64,000 nucleotides of DNA, from positions 868,001 to 932,000 of the forward strand of contig NZ_JXYE01000002.1 in NCBI RefSeq assembly GCF_000967725.1. The letters are read 5' to 3'. A program made the translations under genes and the position numbers. The notes under the pieces are model-generated. The model was not told the origin of the DNA. It saw only the letters and a program-made list of their open reading frames with translations, and did not search any database. This document shows, one piece after another, positions 27,861 through 37,586 of the stretch (the stretch's first letter is position 1; each line of letters begins with the position of its first letter). This stretch comes from Loktanella sp. S4079 (lineage in GTDB: Bacteria > Pseudomonadota > Alphaproteobacteria > Rhodobacterales > Rhodobacteraceae).

Positions 27861-27870
27861 ATGTTATATT
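27842..27870 (+). promoter_or_regulatory. edd promoter
   Basis: TTGTTA at 27842-27847 and TATATT at 27865-27870 with a 17-bp spacer. The -35 lies inside the palindrome. Confidence 0.6.
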
Positions 27871-27899
27871 TTTAGGCAAGTTACACCATGAGGAAGCCA

Positions 27900-29705
27900 A
27901 TGCCACTTCATCCCACAATCGCCGCGGTCACCGACCGCATCCGCGCCCGATCTGAAGACACGCGCAAAGTTTACCTCGATAATATGGCGCGCGCCGCCGC
28001 CGAAGGGCCGCGTCGGGCGCATATGGCTTGCGGCAACCTCGCCCACGCCTATGCCGCGATGGGCGAAGATAAAACCACGCTCGCCGAAGGACGTGCCGCC
28101 AACATCGGAATCATCACGGCCTACAACGATATGCTGTCCGCACATCAACCATTCGAGCTCTATCCGAATCTGATCCGGGCCGCCGCGCGCGCAGCAGGCG
28201 GTACCGCGCAAGTCGCGGGCGGTGTGCCAGCGATGTGTGATGGTGTCACACAAGGCCAGACAGGCATGGAGCTGTCCCTGTTTTCACGTGATGTCATCGC
28301 GCTAGCTGCTGGTGTGGGCCTTTCGCACAATGTCTATGACGCGGCGCTCTACCTTGGTGTCTGCGATAAGATCGTTCCCGGCCTTGTGATGGCGGCGGCG
28401 ACCTTTGGTTATATCCCAAGCGTCTTTGTCCCCGCTGGGCCAATGACATCGGGCCTGCCGAACGACGAAAAGGCAAAGGTACGCCAGAAATTCGCGGTAG
28501 GCGAAATCGGTCGTGAGGAATTGATGGCCTCGGAAATGGCGTCATACCATGGGCCGGGCACCTGTACGTTCTACGGTACCGCAAACACGAACCAGATGCT
28601 GATGGAATTCATGGGACTGCATCTGCCCGGTGCATCCTTTGTGAACCCAAACACCCCGATGCGCGATGCGCTGACAACGGCGGCCACCGAACGCGCGCTC
28701 GAAATCACTGCCTTGGGTAATCAATATACACCTGTCTGTGATGTCTTGGACGAAAAGGCCTTTGTGAACGGGCTGGTTGGTTTGATGGCAACGGGCGGTT
28801 CAACGAACCTCGTTCTTCACCTACCAGCAATGGCGCGCGCCGCTGGGATCATTCTCGACCTTCAGGACTTTAGCGACTTGTCAGATGTGACACCGCTGAT
28901 GGCAAAGGTCTATCCAAATGGGCTGGCTGATGTGAACCATTTCCACGCTGCGGGTGGGCTTGGGTTTATGATCGGCGAATTGCTGAATGCAGGACTGCTG
29001 CATGACGATGTGAAGACTGTCGCGGGCGATGGCCTGAACCTATACACCCAAGAACCGAAACTTTCTGAGGGGCGCATCACCTATAGCGCTGGTGCGGGGA
29101 AATCGCTGAACGAAAAGATCCTGCGCCCAGTCAGCGACCCATTCCAACCCGAAGGCGGGCTTAAACAGCTCAAGGGCAATCTGGGGCGTGGCGTGATCAA
29201 AGCATCAGCCGTCGCGAAAGAGCGCCACATTATTGAGGCCCCTGCGCGGGTTTTCCACACCCAAGAAGCCGTCAAAGCTGCCTTTCAAGCAGGCGAATTG
29301 AACCAAGACACCGTGATAGTCGTGCGTTTTCAGGGGCCAAAATCAAACGGCATGCCAGAGCTACACGGGCTGACCCCAACGCTCGCCGTGATGCAGGATC
29401 GTGGGCTTAAGGTTGCACTTGTCACTGATGGTCGGATGTCGGGCGCGTCGGGCAAGGTGCCCTCGGCGATCCACCTGTCACCCGAAGCTGCCGACAACGG
29501 CCCGATCAGCCTGATCCAAGACGGCGATCTGATCCGGCTAGACGCAACCAAAGGCACCATTGATGCGCTCGGCGTCGATCTGAGCACCCGTAGCCCTGCA
29601 ATTGCTGATCTTACAGGAAACGGCAACGGCGTTGGTCGCGAGCTATTCGAAGTTTTCCGCAAAAATGTTGGTCTGTCTTCTGAAGGCGCCGCTGTGGTTG
29701 TGTAA
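27900..29705 (+). CDS. edd: 6-phosphogluconate dehydratase
   Basis: Dehydrates 6-phosphogluconate to KDPG in the Entner-Doudoroff pathway. The 601 residues belong to the IlvD/Edd family with a 4Fe-4S cluster: cysteines in [13 protein letters not shown] and [10 protein letters not shown], and [12 protein letters not shown]. The ATG at 27900 follows GAGGAAG at good spacing; an earlier ATG at 27888 lacks a ribosome site. The end [13 protein letters not shown] is typical. The gene lies under the palindromic operator and pairs with eda 82 bp downstream. Confidence 0.95.
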   Translation: MPLHPTIAAVTDRIRARSEDTRKVYLDNMARAAAEGPRRAHMACGNLAHAYAAMGEDKTTLAEGRAANIGIITAYNDMLSAHQPFELYPNLIRAAARAAGGTAQVAGGVPAMCDGVTQGQTGMELSLFSRDVIALAAGVGLSHNVYDAALYLGVCDKIVPGLVMAAATFGYIPSVFVPAGPMTSGLPNDEKAKVRQKFAVGEIGREELMASEMASYHGPGTCTFYGTANTNQMLMEFMGLHLPGASFVNPNTPMRDALTTAATERALEITALGNQYTPVCDVLDEKAFVNGLVGLMATGGSTNLVLHLPAMARAAGIILDLQDFSDLSDVTPLMAKVYPNGLADVNHFHAAGGLGFMIGELLNAGLLHDDVKTVAGDGLNLYTQEPKLSEGRITYSAGAGKSLNEKILRPVSDPFQPEGGLKQLKGNLGRGVIKASAVAKERHIIEAPARVFHTQEAVKAAFQAGELNQDTVIVVRFQGPKSNGMPELHGLTPTLAVMQDRGLKVALVTDGRMSGASGKVPSAIHLSPEAADNGPISLIQDGDLIRLDATKGTIDALGVDLSTRSPAIADLTGNGNGVGRELFEVFRKNVGLSSEGAAVVV

Positions 29706-29787
29706 CACAGCCGAATTACCCATAACCCTAGTAAGCTGGCAATTTACACTGCCAACTTGCTCACTTCACAAATGAAAGTTTGGATTT

Positions 29788-30432
29788 ATGACCCCTCAAG
29801 AAGCCTCTGCTGCCGCAAGTAAAGTTTGTCTGCTTGCCCCTGTCGTTCCCGTTTTGGTCGTTGATGATGCAAGCAAAGCAGCCGATCTTGCGCGCGCGCT
29901 GGTCAAAGGTGGGCTTCCTGCGCTTGAGGTCACATTGCGCACACCCGCCGCGCTGGACGTGATCCGTGAAATGGCAACGGTTGAAGGCGGCGTTGTTGGC
30001 GCGGGTACATTGCTCACACCTAAAGACGTCGAAGCCGCCAAAGAAGCAGGCGCGACATTTGGCGTGTCACCGGGTGCGACAGACAAATTGCTGGACGCAT
30101 GTGAGGCCAACGACCTGCCGCTGCTGCCCGGTATTTCTACTGCCTCAGAGGCGATGAAACTGCTCGAGCGCGGCTATAGCGTACAAAAGTTCTTTCCCGC
30201 CGAAGCAAACGGTGGTGCGGCGGCGCTCAAGGCAATTGGCGCACCTATCCCGCAGGTAAAGTTCTGCCCCACAGGCGGCGTAAGCCTGAAAAATGCAAAT
30301 GATTACCTAAGCCTAAGCAACACACTTTGTGTGGGTGGATCGTGGGTCGCCCCCAAAGACAAAGTGGAAGCAGGCGACTGGGACGGGATCACAGCGCTTG
30401 CGCTTGAGGCCTCTCAGCTGAAAGCCAGCTAA
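29788..30432 (+). CDS. eda: KDPG/KHG aldolase
   Basis: Cleaves 2-keto-3-deoxy-6-phosphogluconate to pyruvate and glyceraldehyde-3-phosphate. The 214 residues have the active Glu in ALEVTLRTPAAL and the Schiff-base Lys in VQKFFPAEA. The gene follows edd, which gives the product of the previous step. Its stop overlaps a small gene on the opposite strand by 4 bases. Confidence 0.95.
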   Translation: MTPQEASAAASKVCLLAPVVPVLVVDDASKAADLARALVKGGLPALEVTLRTPAALDVIREMATVEGGVVGAGTLLTPKDVEAAKEAGATFGVSPGATDKLLDACEANDLPLLPGISTASEAMKLLERGYSVQKFFPAEANGGAAALKAIGAPIPQVKFCPTGGVSLKNANDYLSLSNTLCVGGSWVAPKDKVEAGDWDGITALALEASQLKAS

Positions 30433-30701
30433 TCCATTTGGATGCGTGCGCGCCGACCACCACGGCGTTTTGGCGGGCGCACATCATCCAAGGCTGCGGT
30501 CAGGGTCGTGATCATTGGATGGTCTTGCGGCATGTCACGATAGTTATCGAGATGCGTTCGCACCGCCGCCTTTGGGTCGACTTCTGCGCCCAAACCCATT
30601 GCCCATTCCAAAAATATGGTACGGCATTCAGCCTCTGAAATGCCGTCAATTCGAAACGATTCACGGATCAGCCCGGTCGGGTCAATCGGATTACGCGGCA
30701 T
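30429..30701 (-). CDS. Small conserved-type protein overlapping glnE
   Basis: A 90-residue protein, not recognised. The N-terminal half is acidic and helical (GISEAECRTIFLEWAMGLG); the C-terminus is strongly basic (PPKRRGGRRARIQMD). It starts at 30701 inside the 3' end of glnE (11-base overlap), which suggests translation coupling with glnE. A role near nitrogen control is only a positional guess. Confidence 0.65.
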   Translation of the reverse strand: MPRNPIDPTGLIRESFRIDGISEAECRTIFLEWAMGLGAEVDPKAAVRTHLDNYRDMPQDHPMITTLTAALDDVRPPKRRGGRRARIQMD

Positions 30702-33459
30702 CGGTCGTTCCTAACATCGCACTTATTATTCTATCGGCATCCGCCGCCTGCTGTCTTAACCTCTGCGCAAGCTGTTCGAGGTCCTCGCAGTTTGTTTCGC
30801 GCAAGATCAGACGTTTTGCCCCTTCACCAATTTCATCCGGGCGCAATGGCCCGCCCGTCAGCAGCCGCGCAACGGCCTGCAACCGCCACATAAACCCGGC
30901 TGCTTGGGTAAGCGCCTGCGCGTCAGCGGCATTCACCCAGCCATCTGCGACACCTGATTGCAGTTGCTCATCCACGGTACGCGCAGCGACCCCAGCGCGT
31001 AGACAGGCCGTTTGCGCGAAAAGTTCAATGTCTTGTAACCGCCCAGCCCCGATCTTTGCGCTCCAGGCACCTGCATCTGGTTTTGCCTCTGCAATCCGGC
31101 GGCGCATATCGGCAACGTCCGCCAAAACCGAAGGTCCGCGTCCCTTATCGGCCAATAGGCTTACGCGAAAAGCCTCTATTTCTTGGGCCAGCTCTGGATT
31201 GCCGGCGACCGCACGTGCACGTGTCAGCGCGAGGTGTTCCCACGTCCATGCTTCTTCTCGCTGATAATCAAGAAACGCGTTATAAGACGTCGCCACAGGC
31301 CCCTGCCGACCAGACGGGCGCAGGCGCATATCTACCTCGTAGAGTCGCCCCTCTGACATGGGCGCAGATAGCGCAGTAACCAAGGCCTGCGTCAAACGAG
31401 CGTAGTATTGGCGCGTTGCCAAGGGGCGCCGCCCATCGGATGCATCGACGCCCTGTGCATCGTAGATCATAATCAGATCAAGATCGGATTCTGCATTTAA
31501 CCGCCATGCCCCCAACGACCCCATGCCCAAGACAACACCGCCACGCCCCGGCATCGGGCCATGCTTGCGCGCAAATTCATCGACGATCACAGGCCACAAG
31601 CCCGCGACAACCGCTTGCGCGAGATCGGCATATTGTCGGCCAGCAACCTCGGCGCTGATCAGGCCACGCAGCAAATGCACCCCGACCCGAAAATGCCATT
31701 CTTTAGCCCAGCGACGCGCTGCGATCAGTTGCGTTTCGTAATCATCAAGCACGCCTAGTTCGCCCGCCAAATCGGCCGTCAACCCGTCAGCATCCGGCCA
31801 AGGATCAAAAAACGCCCCCCCAATCACCGCATCCAATACGCCAGCGTTTCGTGACAAATAGCGCGACAGTTCAGGCGCCGTCGCAGCGATATCAACGATG
31901 AGTTGAGTTAGCTGCGGATTTGCCTCGAACAATGAAAAGAGCTGCACCCCAGCTGGCAAGCCAGACAGAAAACCATCAAACTGCGCGAGCGCCTCTTCCG
32001 GTTTAGCCGCCTCTTGCAAACGGGTCAGAATTTCGGGTTTGAGCCTTTCGAATATCTCATTTGCACGCGGCGATCGAAACGCCGGGTAACTTTGCCATCG
32101 CGCTGTTATTTCGGACCCCCATTGGGTTGTGGGGGTTGTGGCAGGTTCAGGCGCGAAAAAACCCTCGGTAAGGGTGTGAACTTCTTCGCTTCTGGCAATG
32201 ATCTCTTTGCGTAGGGTTTCTACGTCTGTCCCCATGAACGCGGCCAATCGCTCGAAACCGGTGTCATCAGTCGGCAGATGATGCGTCTGTGCGTCATTGA
32301 TCATCTGCAAACGGTGCTCGATCTCTCGATGAAACGTATAATGATCATAAAGTGTTACAGCGTGACTTTCAGGTATCCAATTCGCCAGAGCGAGCTGATC
32401 AAGGCCTGCTTTTGTCTCGCGTCCGCGTAATGACGTATCGCGTCCACCCGCGATGAGCTGCCGGGTTTGGGTAAAGAACTCGATCTCTCGGATCCCCCCG
32501 CGACCAAGCTTCATATTGTGCCCTTCGAGGACCAAATCGCCGCGCAAACCTTTGTGGTCACGAATTTTCAGCCGCATATCGTGGGCGTCTTGGATCGCTG
32601 CGAAATCAAGGTGCTTGCGCCAGACGAATGGACGCAAGGACGTCAGAAAACGTTTCCCTGCGGCGATGTCGCCTGCACATGGGCGCGCCTTGATGTAGGC
32701 CGCGCGCTCCCAGGTACGTCCAACACTTTCATAGTAACGCTCGGCTGCTTCCATCGACAAACATACCGGGGTCACCGAGGCATCGGGCCGCAACCGCAGA
32801 TCCGTGCGGAACACATATCCCCCCTCACGAACGTCAGAGAGAATCGCAGCCATTTTGCGAGTCACCCGGATAAAACTGGCACGGATGTCGTGATAATCAT
32901 CGGGGTCGAACTTTGTCTCATCGAACAGACAAATCAGGTCAATATCCGACGAATAGTTCAGTTCGTGTGCGCCCATCTTGCCCATGGCCAGCACGACCAT
33001 TCCACCGCCTTGTGCGGCGTCAAGGTCCGCTGGTAGCTTGCCACGTGCAATTTCCGCAGCGATCAAGGCCGTCAGTGCCGATTGCACGGACGCATCAGCG
33101 AAATCCGTAAGAACACGCGTGACCGTTTCTAGCGGCCAGACCCCGCCCAAATCGGCGAGCGCAGTGATCAACGCAACCCGGCGTTTCGCCTGACGTAGAT
33201 GCAAGGGCAAGGCATCGAGAGATACCTCATGCACGCCTGCGATTAATTCTGAAACTGCCGCCTCGGGGTTATCGAGTGACGCGAGAATCCAATCTGCCTC
33301 ACTCTTCATTAACCCCGCCAGATAGGGGCTACACCCCGCTGTCCCCACAAATAACGCATGCAATTCCTGTGGCAGATCCACAAGATCGGCGAGTATATCC
33401 TCCCCTCTTTCAAGATCGAAAGGGCGTGGACAACGTTTAAGGCGAGCAGCAAATGACAT
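30691..33459 (-). CDS. glnE: Bifunctional glutamine synthetase adenylyltransferase/adenylyl-removing enzyme
   Basis: Adenylylates and de-adenylylates GlnA to tune glutamine synthesis to nitrogen status. The 922 residues carry two nucleotidyltransferase sites: YSSDIDLICLFDE in the N-terminal deadenylylase half and AESDLDLIMIYDA in the C-terminal adenylyltransferase half, each followed by regulatory helical regions. The length is slightly short of E. coli GlnE (946). No glnB or glnA is adjacent. It precedes the 90-aa gene on the same strand. Confidence 0.95.
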   Translation of the reverse strand: MSFAARLKRCPRPFDLERGEDILADLVDLPQELHALFVGTAGCSPYLAGLMKSEADWILASLDNPEAAVSELIAGVHEVSLDALPLHLRQAKRRVALITALADLGGVWPLETVTRVLTDFADASVQSALTALIAAEIARGKLPADLDAAQGGGMVVLAMGKMGAHELNYSSDIDLICLFDETKFDPDDYHDIRASFIRVTRKMAAILSDVREGGYVFRTDLRLRPDASVTPVCLSMEAAERYYESVGRTWERAAYIKARPCAGDIAAGKRFLTSLRPFVWRKHLDFAAIQDAHDMRLKIRDHKGLRGDLVLEGHNMKLGRGGIREIEFFTQTRQLIAGGRDTSLRGRETKAGLDQLALANWIPESHAVTLYDHYTFHREIEHRLQMINDAQTHHLPTDDTGFERLAAFMGTDVETLRKEIIARSEEVHTLTEGFFAPEPATTPTTQWGSEITARWQSYPAFRSPRANEIFERLKPEILTRLQEAAKPEEALAQFDGFLSGLPAGVQLFSLFEANPQLTQLIVDIAATAPELSRYLSRNAGVLDAVIGGAFFDPWPDADGLTADLAGELGVLDDYETQLIAARRWAKEWHFRVGVHLLRGLISAEVAGRQYADLAQAVVAGLWPVIVDEFARKHGPMPGRGGVVLGMGSLGAWRLNAESDLDLIMIYDAQGVDASDGRRPLATRQYYARLTQALVTALSAPMSEGRLYEVDMRLRPSGRQGPVATSYNAFLDYQREEAWTWEHLALTRARAVAGNPELAQEIEAFRVSLLADKGRGPSVLADVADMRRRIAEAKPDAGAWSAKIGAGRLQDIELFAQTACLRAGVAARTVDEQLQSGVADGWVNAADAQALTQAAGFMWRLQAVARLLTGGPLRPDEIGEGAKRLILRETNCEDLEQLAQRLRQQAADADRIISAMLGTTDAA

Positions 33460-33757
33460 AGCGTACAGTTACCTTGCACAGCGCCCCGGTCAATCGCATG
33501 CGGGGCTTTCCGACGCCCAAAAACGACATGATCTTCATGAAGCTTTTCGTCAATTTTCAGGTGATCTGCGCCCAAATCACCCACGACTGCGGGAAACTGC
33601 CGCCAGGTTATTCACATAACTAACTGATATAAATTGACATTTCATATTAATGTAAAAAACATTCACATAAAACCTTGAAGACACGAATTAGCATACCGAC
33701 ATCAATCATGTGAAAGGCCTTCACATCAACTTAATTTCCAAACCAAAGGAGCCCAAA
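33460..33757. other. AT-rich intergenic region with TTCACAT repeats
   Basis: A 298-bp gap between the glnE start and the DUF2852 gene. It is clearly more AT-rich than its flanks. TTCACAT occurs three times (near 33611, 33662 and 33719). A TTGACA lies at 33634-33639 without a clear -10 box at normal spacing. An inverted repeat GTGAA-AGGCC-TTCAC lies at 33709-33723. AAAGGAG precedes the DUF2852 start. No RNA gene or small gene is recognisable. Confidence 0.5.
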
Positions 33758-34177
33758 ATGAACACCGCCACAACCCAGACCCAGATGGTATCCCCCCATC
33801 CGCTTGGGTTTTTCGCCCGCGCCGAAGCTTGGCTAGACGAGCGCGGCAAAGGCGCTTGGATCGCCGCCATGGTGCTGGGCTTCATTTTTGTCTGGCCAAT
33901 TGGCCTCGCCCTTCTGTTTTATATGATCTGGAGCAAACGCATGTTCACGAAATCTTGCAGCCGCAAATCACGCCACATCCACATGCGCAAATCCAGCGGC
34001 AACAGCGCATTTGATGCCTATAAACACGAAACGCTGCGCCGCCTCGAAGAAGAGCAAGACAAGTTTGAAGCCTTTTTGAAACGTCTGCGCGAGGCCAAAG
34101 ATAAGGCTGAGTTTGACCAATTCATGAATGAGCGCGCCAAAGCCAATGATGATGCACTGCCCGAACCTGCACATTAA
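33758..34177 (+). CDS. DUF2852 domain membrane protein
   Basis: A 139-residue protein with one membrane helix (WIAAMVLGFIFVWPIGLALLFYMIW) followed by a basic segment and a charged coiled region (YKHETLRRLEEEQDKFEAFLKRLREA). This pattern matches the DUF2852 family of Rhodobacterales, of unknown role. The start is the ATG at 33758 with AAAGGAG upstream. It has its own long AT-rich upstream region. Confidence 0.75.
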   Translation: MNTATTQTQMVSPHPLGFFARAEAWLDERGKGAWIAAMVLGFIFVWPIGLALLFYMIWSKRMFTKSCSRKSRHIHMRKSSGNSAFDAYKHETLRRLEEEQDKFEAFLKRLREAKDKAEFDQFMNERAKANDDALPEPAH

Positions 34178-34343
34178 TTGAACAATCTGGCACCCGTTAG
34201 ATACGGGTGCCAGACCCCTCGTTGTGATGCAAAAGAGGTATATCAAACCTATCCGAATGCGTTGTTGCCAAATAGGAAACAAGGGCTTGGCCTATCCCAA
34301 ATGCCTTGCTAAGCTTTTTTGACAAATCACCCCGGATGACCCT

Positions 34344-35150
34344 ATGCGCCACACGCTTCCTATTGCACCGCAGTTCTATGTTACTGCACCGCAGCCCTGC
34401 CCCTATCTTGAGGGTCGCATGGAACGTAAGCTGTTCACAGCCCTTCAGGGTGACAGCGCCACTAAGCTGAATGACTCTTTATCCAAGCAAGGGTTTCGTC
34501 GGTCGCAGAACGTGCTTTACCGGCCATCTTGCGCTGAATGTTCGGCCTGTATGTCCGCCCGCATTGACGTATCGCAGTTCTCACCCAGCAAGAGCCAACG
34601 CCGTGTATCCAAACGCGGTGCACATCTAGAACGCCGCGCGACATCTCCTTGGGCCACCGAAGAGCAATATGACCTGTTCCGTCTCTATCTGGACGGGCGC
34701 CATGCGACAGGTGGTATGGCCGATATGGATATGTTTGAATTCGCCGCGATGGTCGAAGAAACCCCTATCCGGTCTCGGCTGATTGAATATTCGCACCAAC
34801 GTGCGCTTCAGGCGGTTTGTCTGACCGATATTTTGGATGATGGGCTATCGATGGTCTATTCGTTCTTTGACCCCGCCCTCGAGAGACTGTCTCTGGGGAC
34901 ATATATTATCCTTGATCACATCGCGATCGCGCGTGAGTTGGGACTTCCCTATGTCTACCTTGGGTACTGGGTGCCGGGCAGTCGCAAGATGGACTACAAA
35001 GCTAAATTCAAAGGGCTTGAAATTTACAAGAATGGCGAATGGTCCCCTGTTGGTGACCCGGCAAGCTATACTTCCGATGTCCACCCGCTATCGAATGACC
35101 CCATCGCCGAACAGGTTGCCCGGATCAAACTGCCTGACGGCCGCATTTAA
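34344..35150 (+). CDS. bpt: Aspartate/glutamate leucyltransferase Bpt
   Basis: Transfers leucine from Leu-tRNA to N-terminal Asp or Glu, marking proteins for ClpAP degradation (N-end rule). The 268 residues show [33 protein letters not shown] with the Cys-rich region, and [24 protein letters not shown] strong terminator follows. It has its own 166-bp upstream gap. Confidence 0.9.
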   Translation: MRHTLPIAPQFYVTAPQPCPYLEGRMERKLFTALQGDSATKLNDSLSKQGFRRSQNVLYRPSCAECSACMSARIDVSQFSPSKSQRRVSKRGAHLERRATSPWATEEQYDLFRLYLDGRHATGGMADMDMFEFAAMVEETPIRSRLIEYSHQRALQAVCLTDILDDGLSMVYSFFDPALERLSLGTYIILDHIAIARELGLPYVYLGYWVPGSRKMDYKAKFKGLEIYKNGEWSPVGDPASYTSDVHPLSNDPIAEQVARIKLPDGRI

Positions 35151-35163
35151 TCACTCAACAAAC

Positions 35164-35202
35164 AAAAAAGGCGCGTGCAACTGGGTTGCACGCGCCTTTT
35201 TT
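35164..35202. terminator. Strong bidirectional terminator between bpt and the TRAP operon
   Basis: Stem GGCGCGTGCAAC / GTTGCACGCGCC (12 bp) with a TGG loop, flanked by A6 and T6. It can serve bpt on the plus strand and the TRAP operon on the minus strand. Confidence 0.92.
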
Positions 35203-35216
35203 CGTGGTCCCTGCCC

Positions 35217-37571
35217 CTATTTGAGCAGGTTTGGAATGATCGTGACAACACCCGGCACAAGCGCGAGCAAGAGCAAGCCACCAACTTGGATCGCGATGAA
35301 TGGCATTACACCACGATAGATCTGCCCGGTCGTGATGGACTTCGGTGCAACCCCTCGCAAATAGAACAAGGCGAAACCAAAGGGCGGTGTCAGGAACGAC
35401 GTTTGCAGGTTTACTGCGATCATGATGGTGACCCATTTTGGATCGAATGTACCGCCATAGATCACGGGACCGACAATTGGGATGACGATGTAGATGATCT
35501 CAAGGAAATCTAGCACAAAGCCCAACACAAACAGGACAAACATCACCAGCAAGAACACTGTCCATTCATTGTCGAATGAACGCAAGAATTGCTGGATGTA
35601 GTGCTCGCCTCCGAATGAGATCAGTACAAGGTTGAGCAACTGTGAACCGATCAGGATAGTAAAGACCATTGAGGTCACCTTGGCCGTTTCGCGTACGACT
35701 GGTGACAACACCCCACCCGAGAACAGCACCCAGCAGGACCACCCCAAACCGAACATCGCATAAAGGAACGACACAAAGGCCACCAGATAAGCGATCCGAT
35801 TTTCGAACAAGACCACATCTTGGCCCATCCGCATATCAAAGTTCACACCAACCAAGAGCATGATCACGATGGCAGCGGTTGTCTGCAAGACGATGCGCCC
35901 TGACAGACCTTGATCCTGACGCTTACGATAAGCAGCGAGCAAGAGCGCGCCACCGGCACCCAGAGCGGCAGCAGGTGTTGGGTTGGTAATACCGCCCAAG
36001 ATAGATCCCAAAACTGCGACGATCAAAACCAGCGGTGGGAAAACCACCCGCAAGATTTCATTCCCGGCCAGATAGCGCCCAGCGACACGCAGCCCGTAGA
36101 AGCAAACCAGCAGCGGAATTGCGATTTTGATGGTCGTCACCCCTGGGCTTGTGAGTGGCGTGATCCACAGCAGGTCAACCAGTAACAACAGGCCGACCCC
36201 GGCAGCACCAACGAGCAACGGACGCGCATCCTTGCTTGGGGCAACACCTTTTGCAATGGCCAGAACCAACGCGAGGAACATGGCAGTGATGCCGATACCC
36301 GTCCCGATTGGCGCGGCTTGCGCAACACGCTCTGCACGGATTGCATCGCGCTCTTCTTCGGTTAGCGCGCGCGCCTCGGCGACACCACCTGCCTCATCAA
36401 TGGCGGCTTGTTCAGCAAGTGCGGTGTTCCACGCGTCTTCGCCGTGCAACTCGCGCATCGCGGCGGCACAGCCGTCGCTTACATTGGTCCGCAGCGACGC
36501 AGTTTGCCCAGCATCAGTAAAGCTATCGACAATAACAGTCTGGCTACCCAGCAACCCTGTTTGGCCCAGCCCAATGGTTAGACCAATGATGCCGACAGGA
36601 ACCGCAAGGAACCAAGTGAACGCCTCGTTGCGTGTTACGGTTTCACCTGTGCCGCTTACCTCAAACTGAACGGCTGGTGCTTTGCTTGGGTTCAGCAATG
36701 CAAATCCAAACGCGTAGGCCGCGTAAAGTACAGCCAGCATGATCCCCGGTAACATCGCCGCTTGGAACAATGTCCCGACCGATACAACCGCAGGCTCGCC
36801 CAGATAGGTCAGCGCATCTGAACAGCCCGCAAGCTGTGCGCGTTCTTCTTGGGCGGCGGAATAAAGATCACCCGCGAGCGTCCCCAAAAGCACGATCACG
36901 ATAGATGGTGGAATGATCTGACCCAAAGTACCAGACGCGGCGATCACACCTGTCGACAGCTCAGGGGAATAGCCATTCTTGAGCATGGTTGGCAGTGCCA
37001 ACAGCCCCATCGTCACAACGGTCGCCCCAACGATACCTGTCGATGCTGCCAAGAACGCACCAACGATAACAATCGAAACAGCCAAGCCACCGGGCAGAGG
37101 GCCAAAGACCTTGGCCATTGTTGTTAGTAGTTCATCTGCGATGCGTGACCGCTCTAGCACGATCCCCATCATGACGAACATGACAACAGCCAGCAGTGTC
37201 TCGATAGATTGCCCCGCAAGCACCCGTTCGTTCATCCGGTTCACAAGAAAGCCGACATTCCGATCAAGCGCCTGTTCCCACCCATTGGGGAACAATACAT
37301 GTTCGTATCGCGGCAAGTCAGGATATCGGAAAACCGAAATCGCGTCAGGCCTGACGCCTTCGGCAATCAGGGCCGCATATTCAGTGGAGTTGGTATCAAT
37401 TGCGGCATGAATTAACAGCCCTGCACTATCGAGGCCTGCAATAATCCCAAAGGAAATCACCGCCGAGCCACTGATCGCAAAGGCGACCGGAAAGCCAGAT
37501 AAAATACCAGCGAACAACGTCAGAAAGACGATAAGAATGCCGACTTCGACGCCATCTAAACCCAAAAGCAT
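35217..37571 (-). CDS. dctM: TRAP transporter large permease subunit, extended form
   Basis: Main membrane subunit of a TRAP importer, driven by ion gradient. The N-terminal half has GFPVAFAISGSAVISF and ASTGIVGATVVTMGLLALP; the C-terminal half has the family motif GGITNPTPAAALGAGGALLLA and LQTSFLTPPFGFALFYLRG. The chain is 784 residues, roughly 350 more than a usual DctM (about 430). The extra part lies between about residues 290 and 550 and contains a charged soluble segment (EEERDAIRAERVAQ) and added helices. It lies 15 bp after dctQ. Confidence 0.9.
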   Translation of the reverse strand: MLLGLDGVEVGILIVFLTLFAGILSGFPVAFAISGSAVISFGIIAGLDSAGLLIHAAIDTNSTEYAALIAEGVRPDAISVFRYPDLPRYEHVLFPNGWEQALDRNVGFLVNRMNERVLAGQSIETLLAVVMFVMMGIVLERSRIADELLTTMAKVFGPLPGGLAVSIVIVGAFLAASTGIVGATVVTMGLLALPTMLKNGYSPELSTGVIAASGTLGQIIPPSIVIVLLGTLAGDLYSAAQEERAQLAGCSDALTYLGEPAVVSVGTLFQAAMLPGIMLAVLYAAYAFGFALLNPSKAPAVQFEVSGTGETVTRNEAFTWFLAVPVGIIGLTIGLGQTGLLGSQTVIVDSFTDAGQTASLRTNVSDGCAAAMRELHGEDAWNTALAEQAAIDEAGGVAEARALTEEERDAIRAERVAQAAPIGTGIGITAMFLALVLAIAKGVAPSKDARPLLVGAAGVGLLLLVDLLWITPLTSPGVTTIKIAIPLLVCFYGLRVAGRYLAGNEILRVVFPPLVLIVAVLGSILGGITNPTPAAALGAGGALLLAAYRKRQDQGLSGRIVLQTTAAIVIMLLVGVNFDMRMGQDVVLFENRIAYLVAFVSFLYAMFGLGWSCWVLFSGGVLSPVVRETAKVTSMVFTILIGSQLLNLVLISFGGEHYIQQFLRSFDNEWTVFLLVMFVLFVLGFVLDFLEIIYIVIPIVGPVIYGGTFDPKWVTIMIAVNLQTSFLTPPFGFALFYLRGVAPKSITTGQIYRGVMPFIAIQVGGLLLLALVPGVVTIIPNLLK

Positions 37572-37586
37572 ATCTCTCGCCCTACT

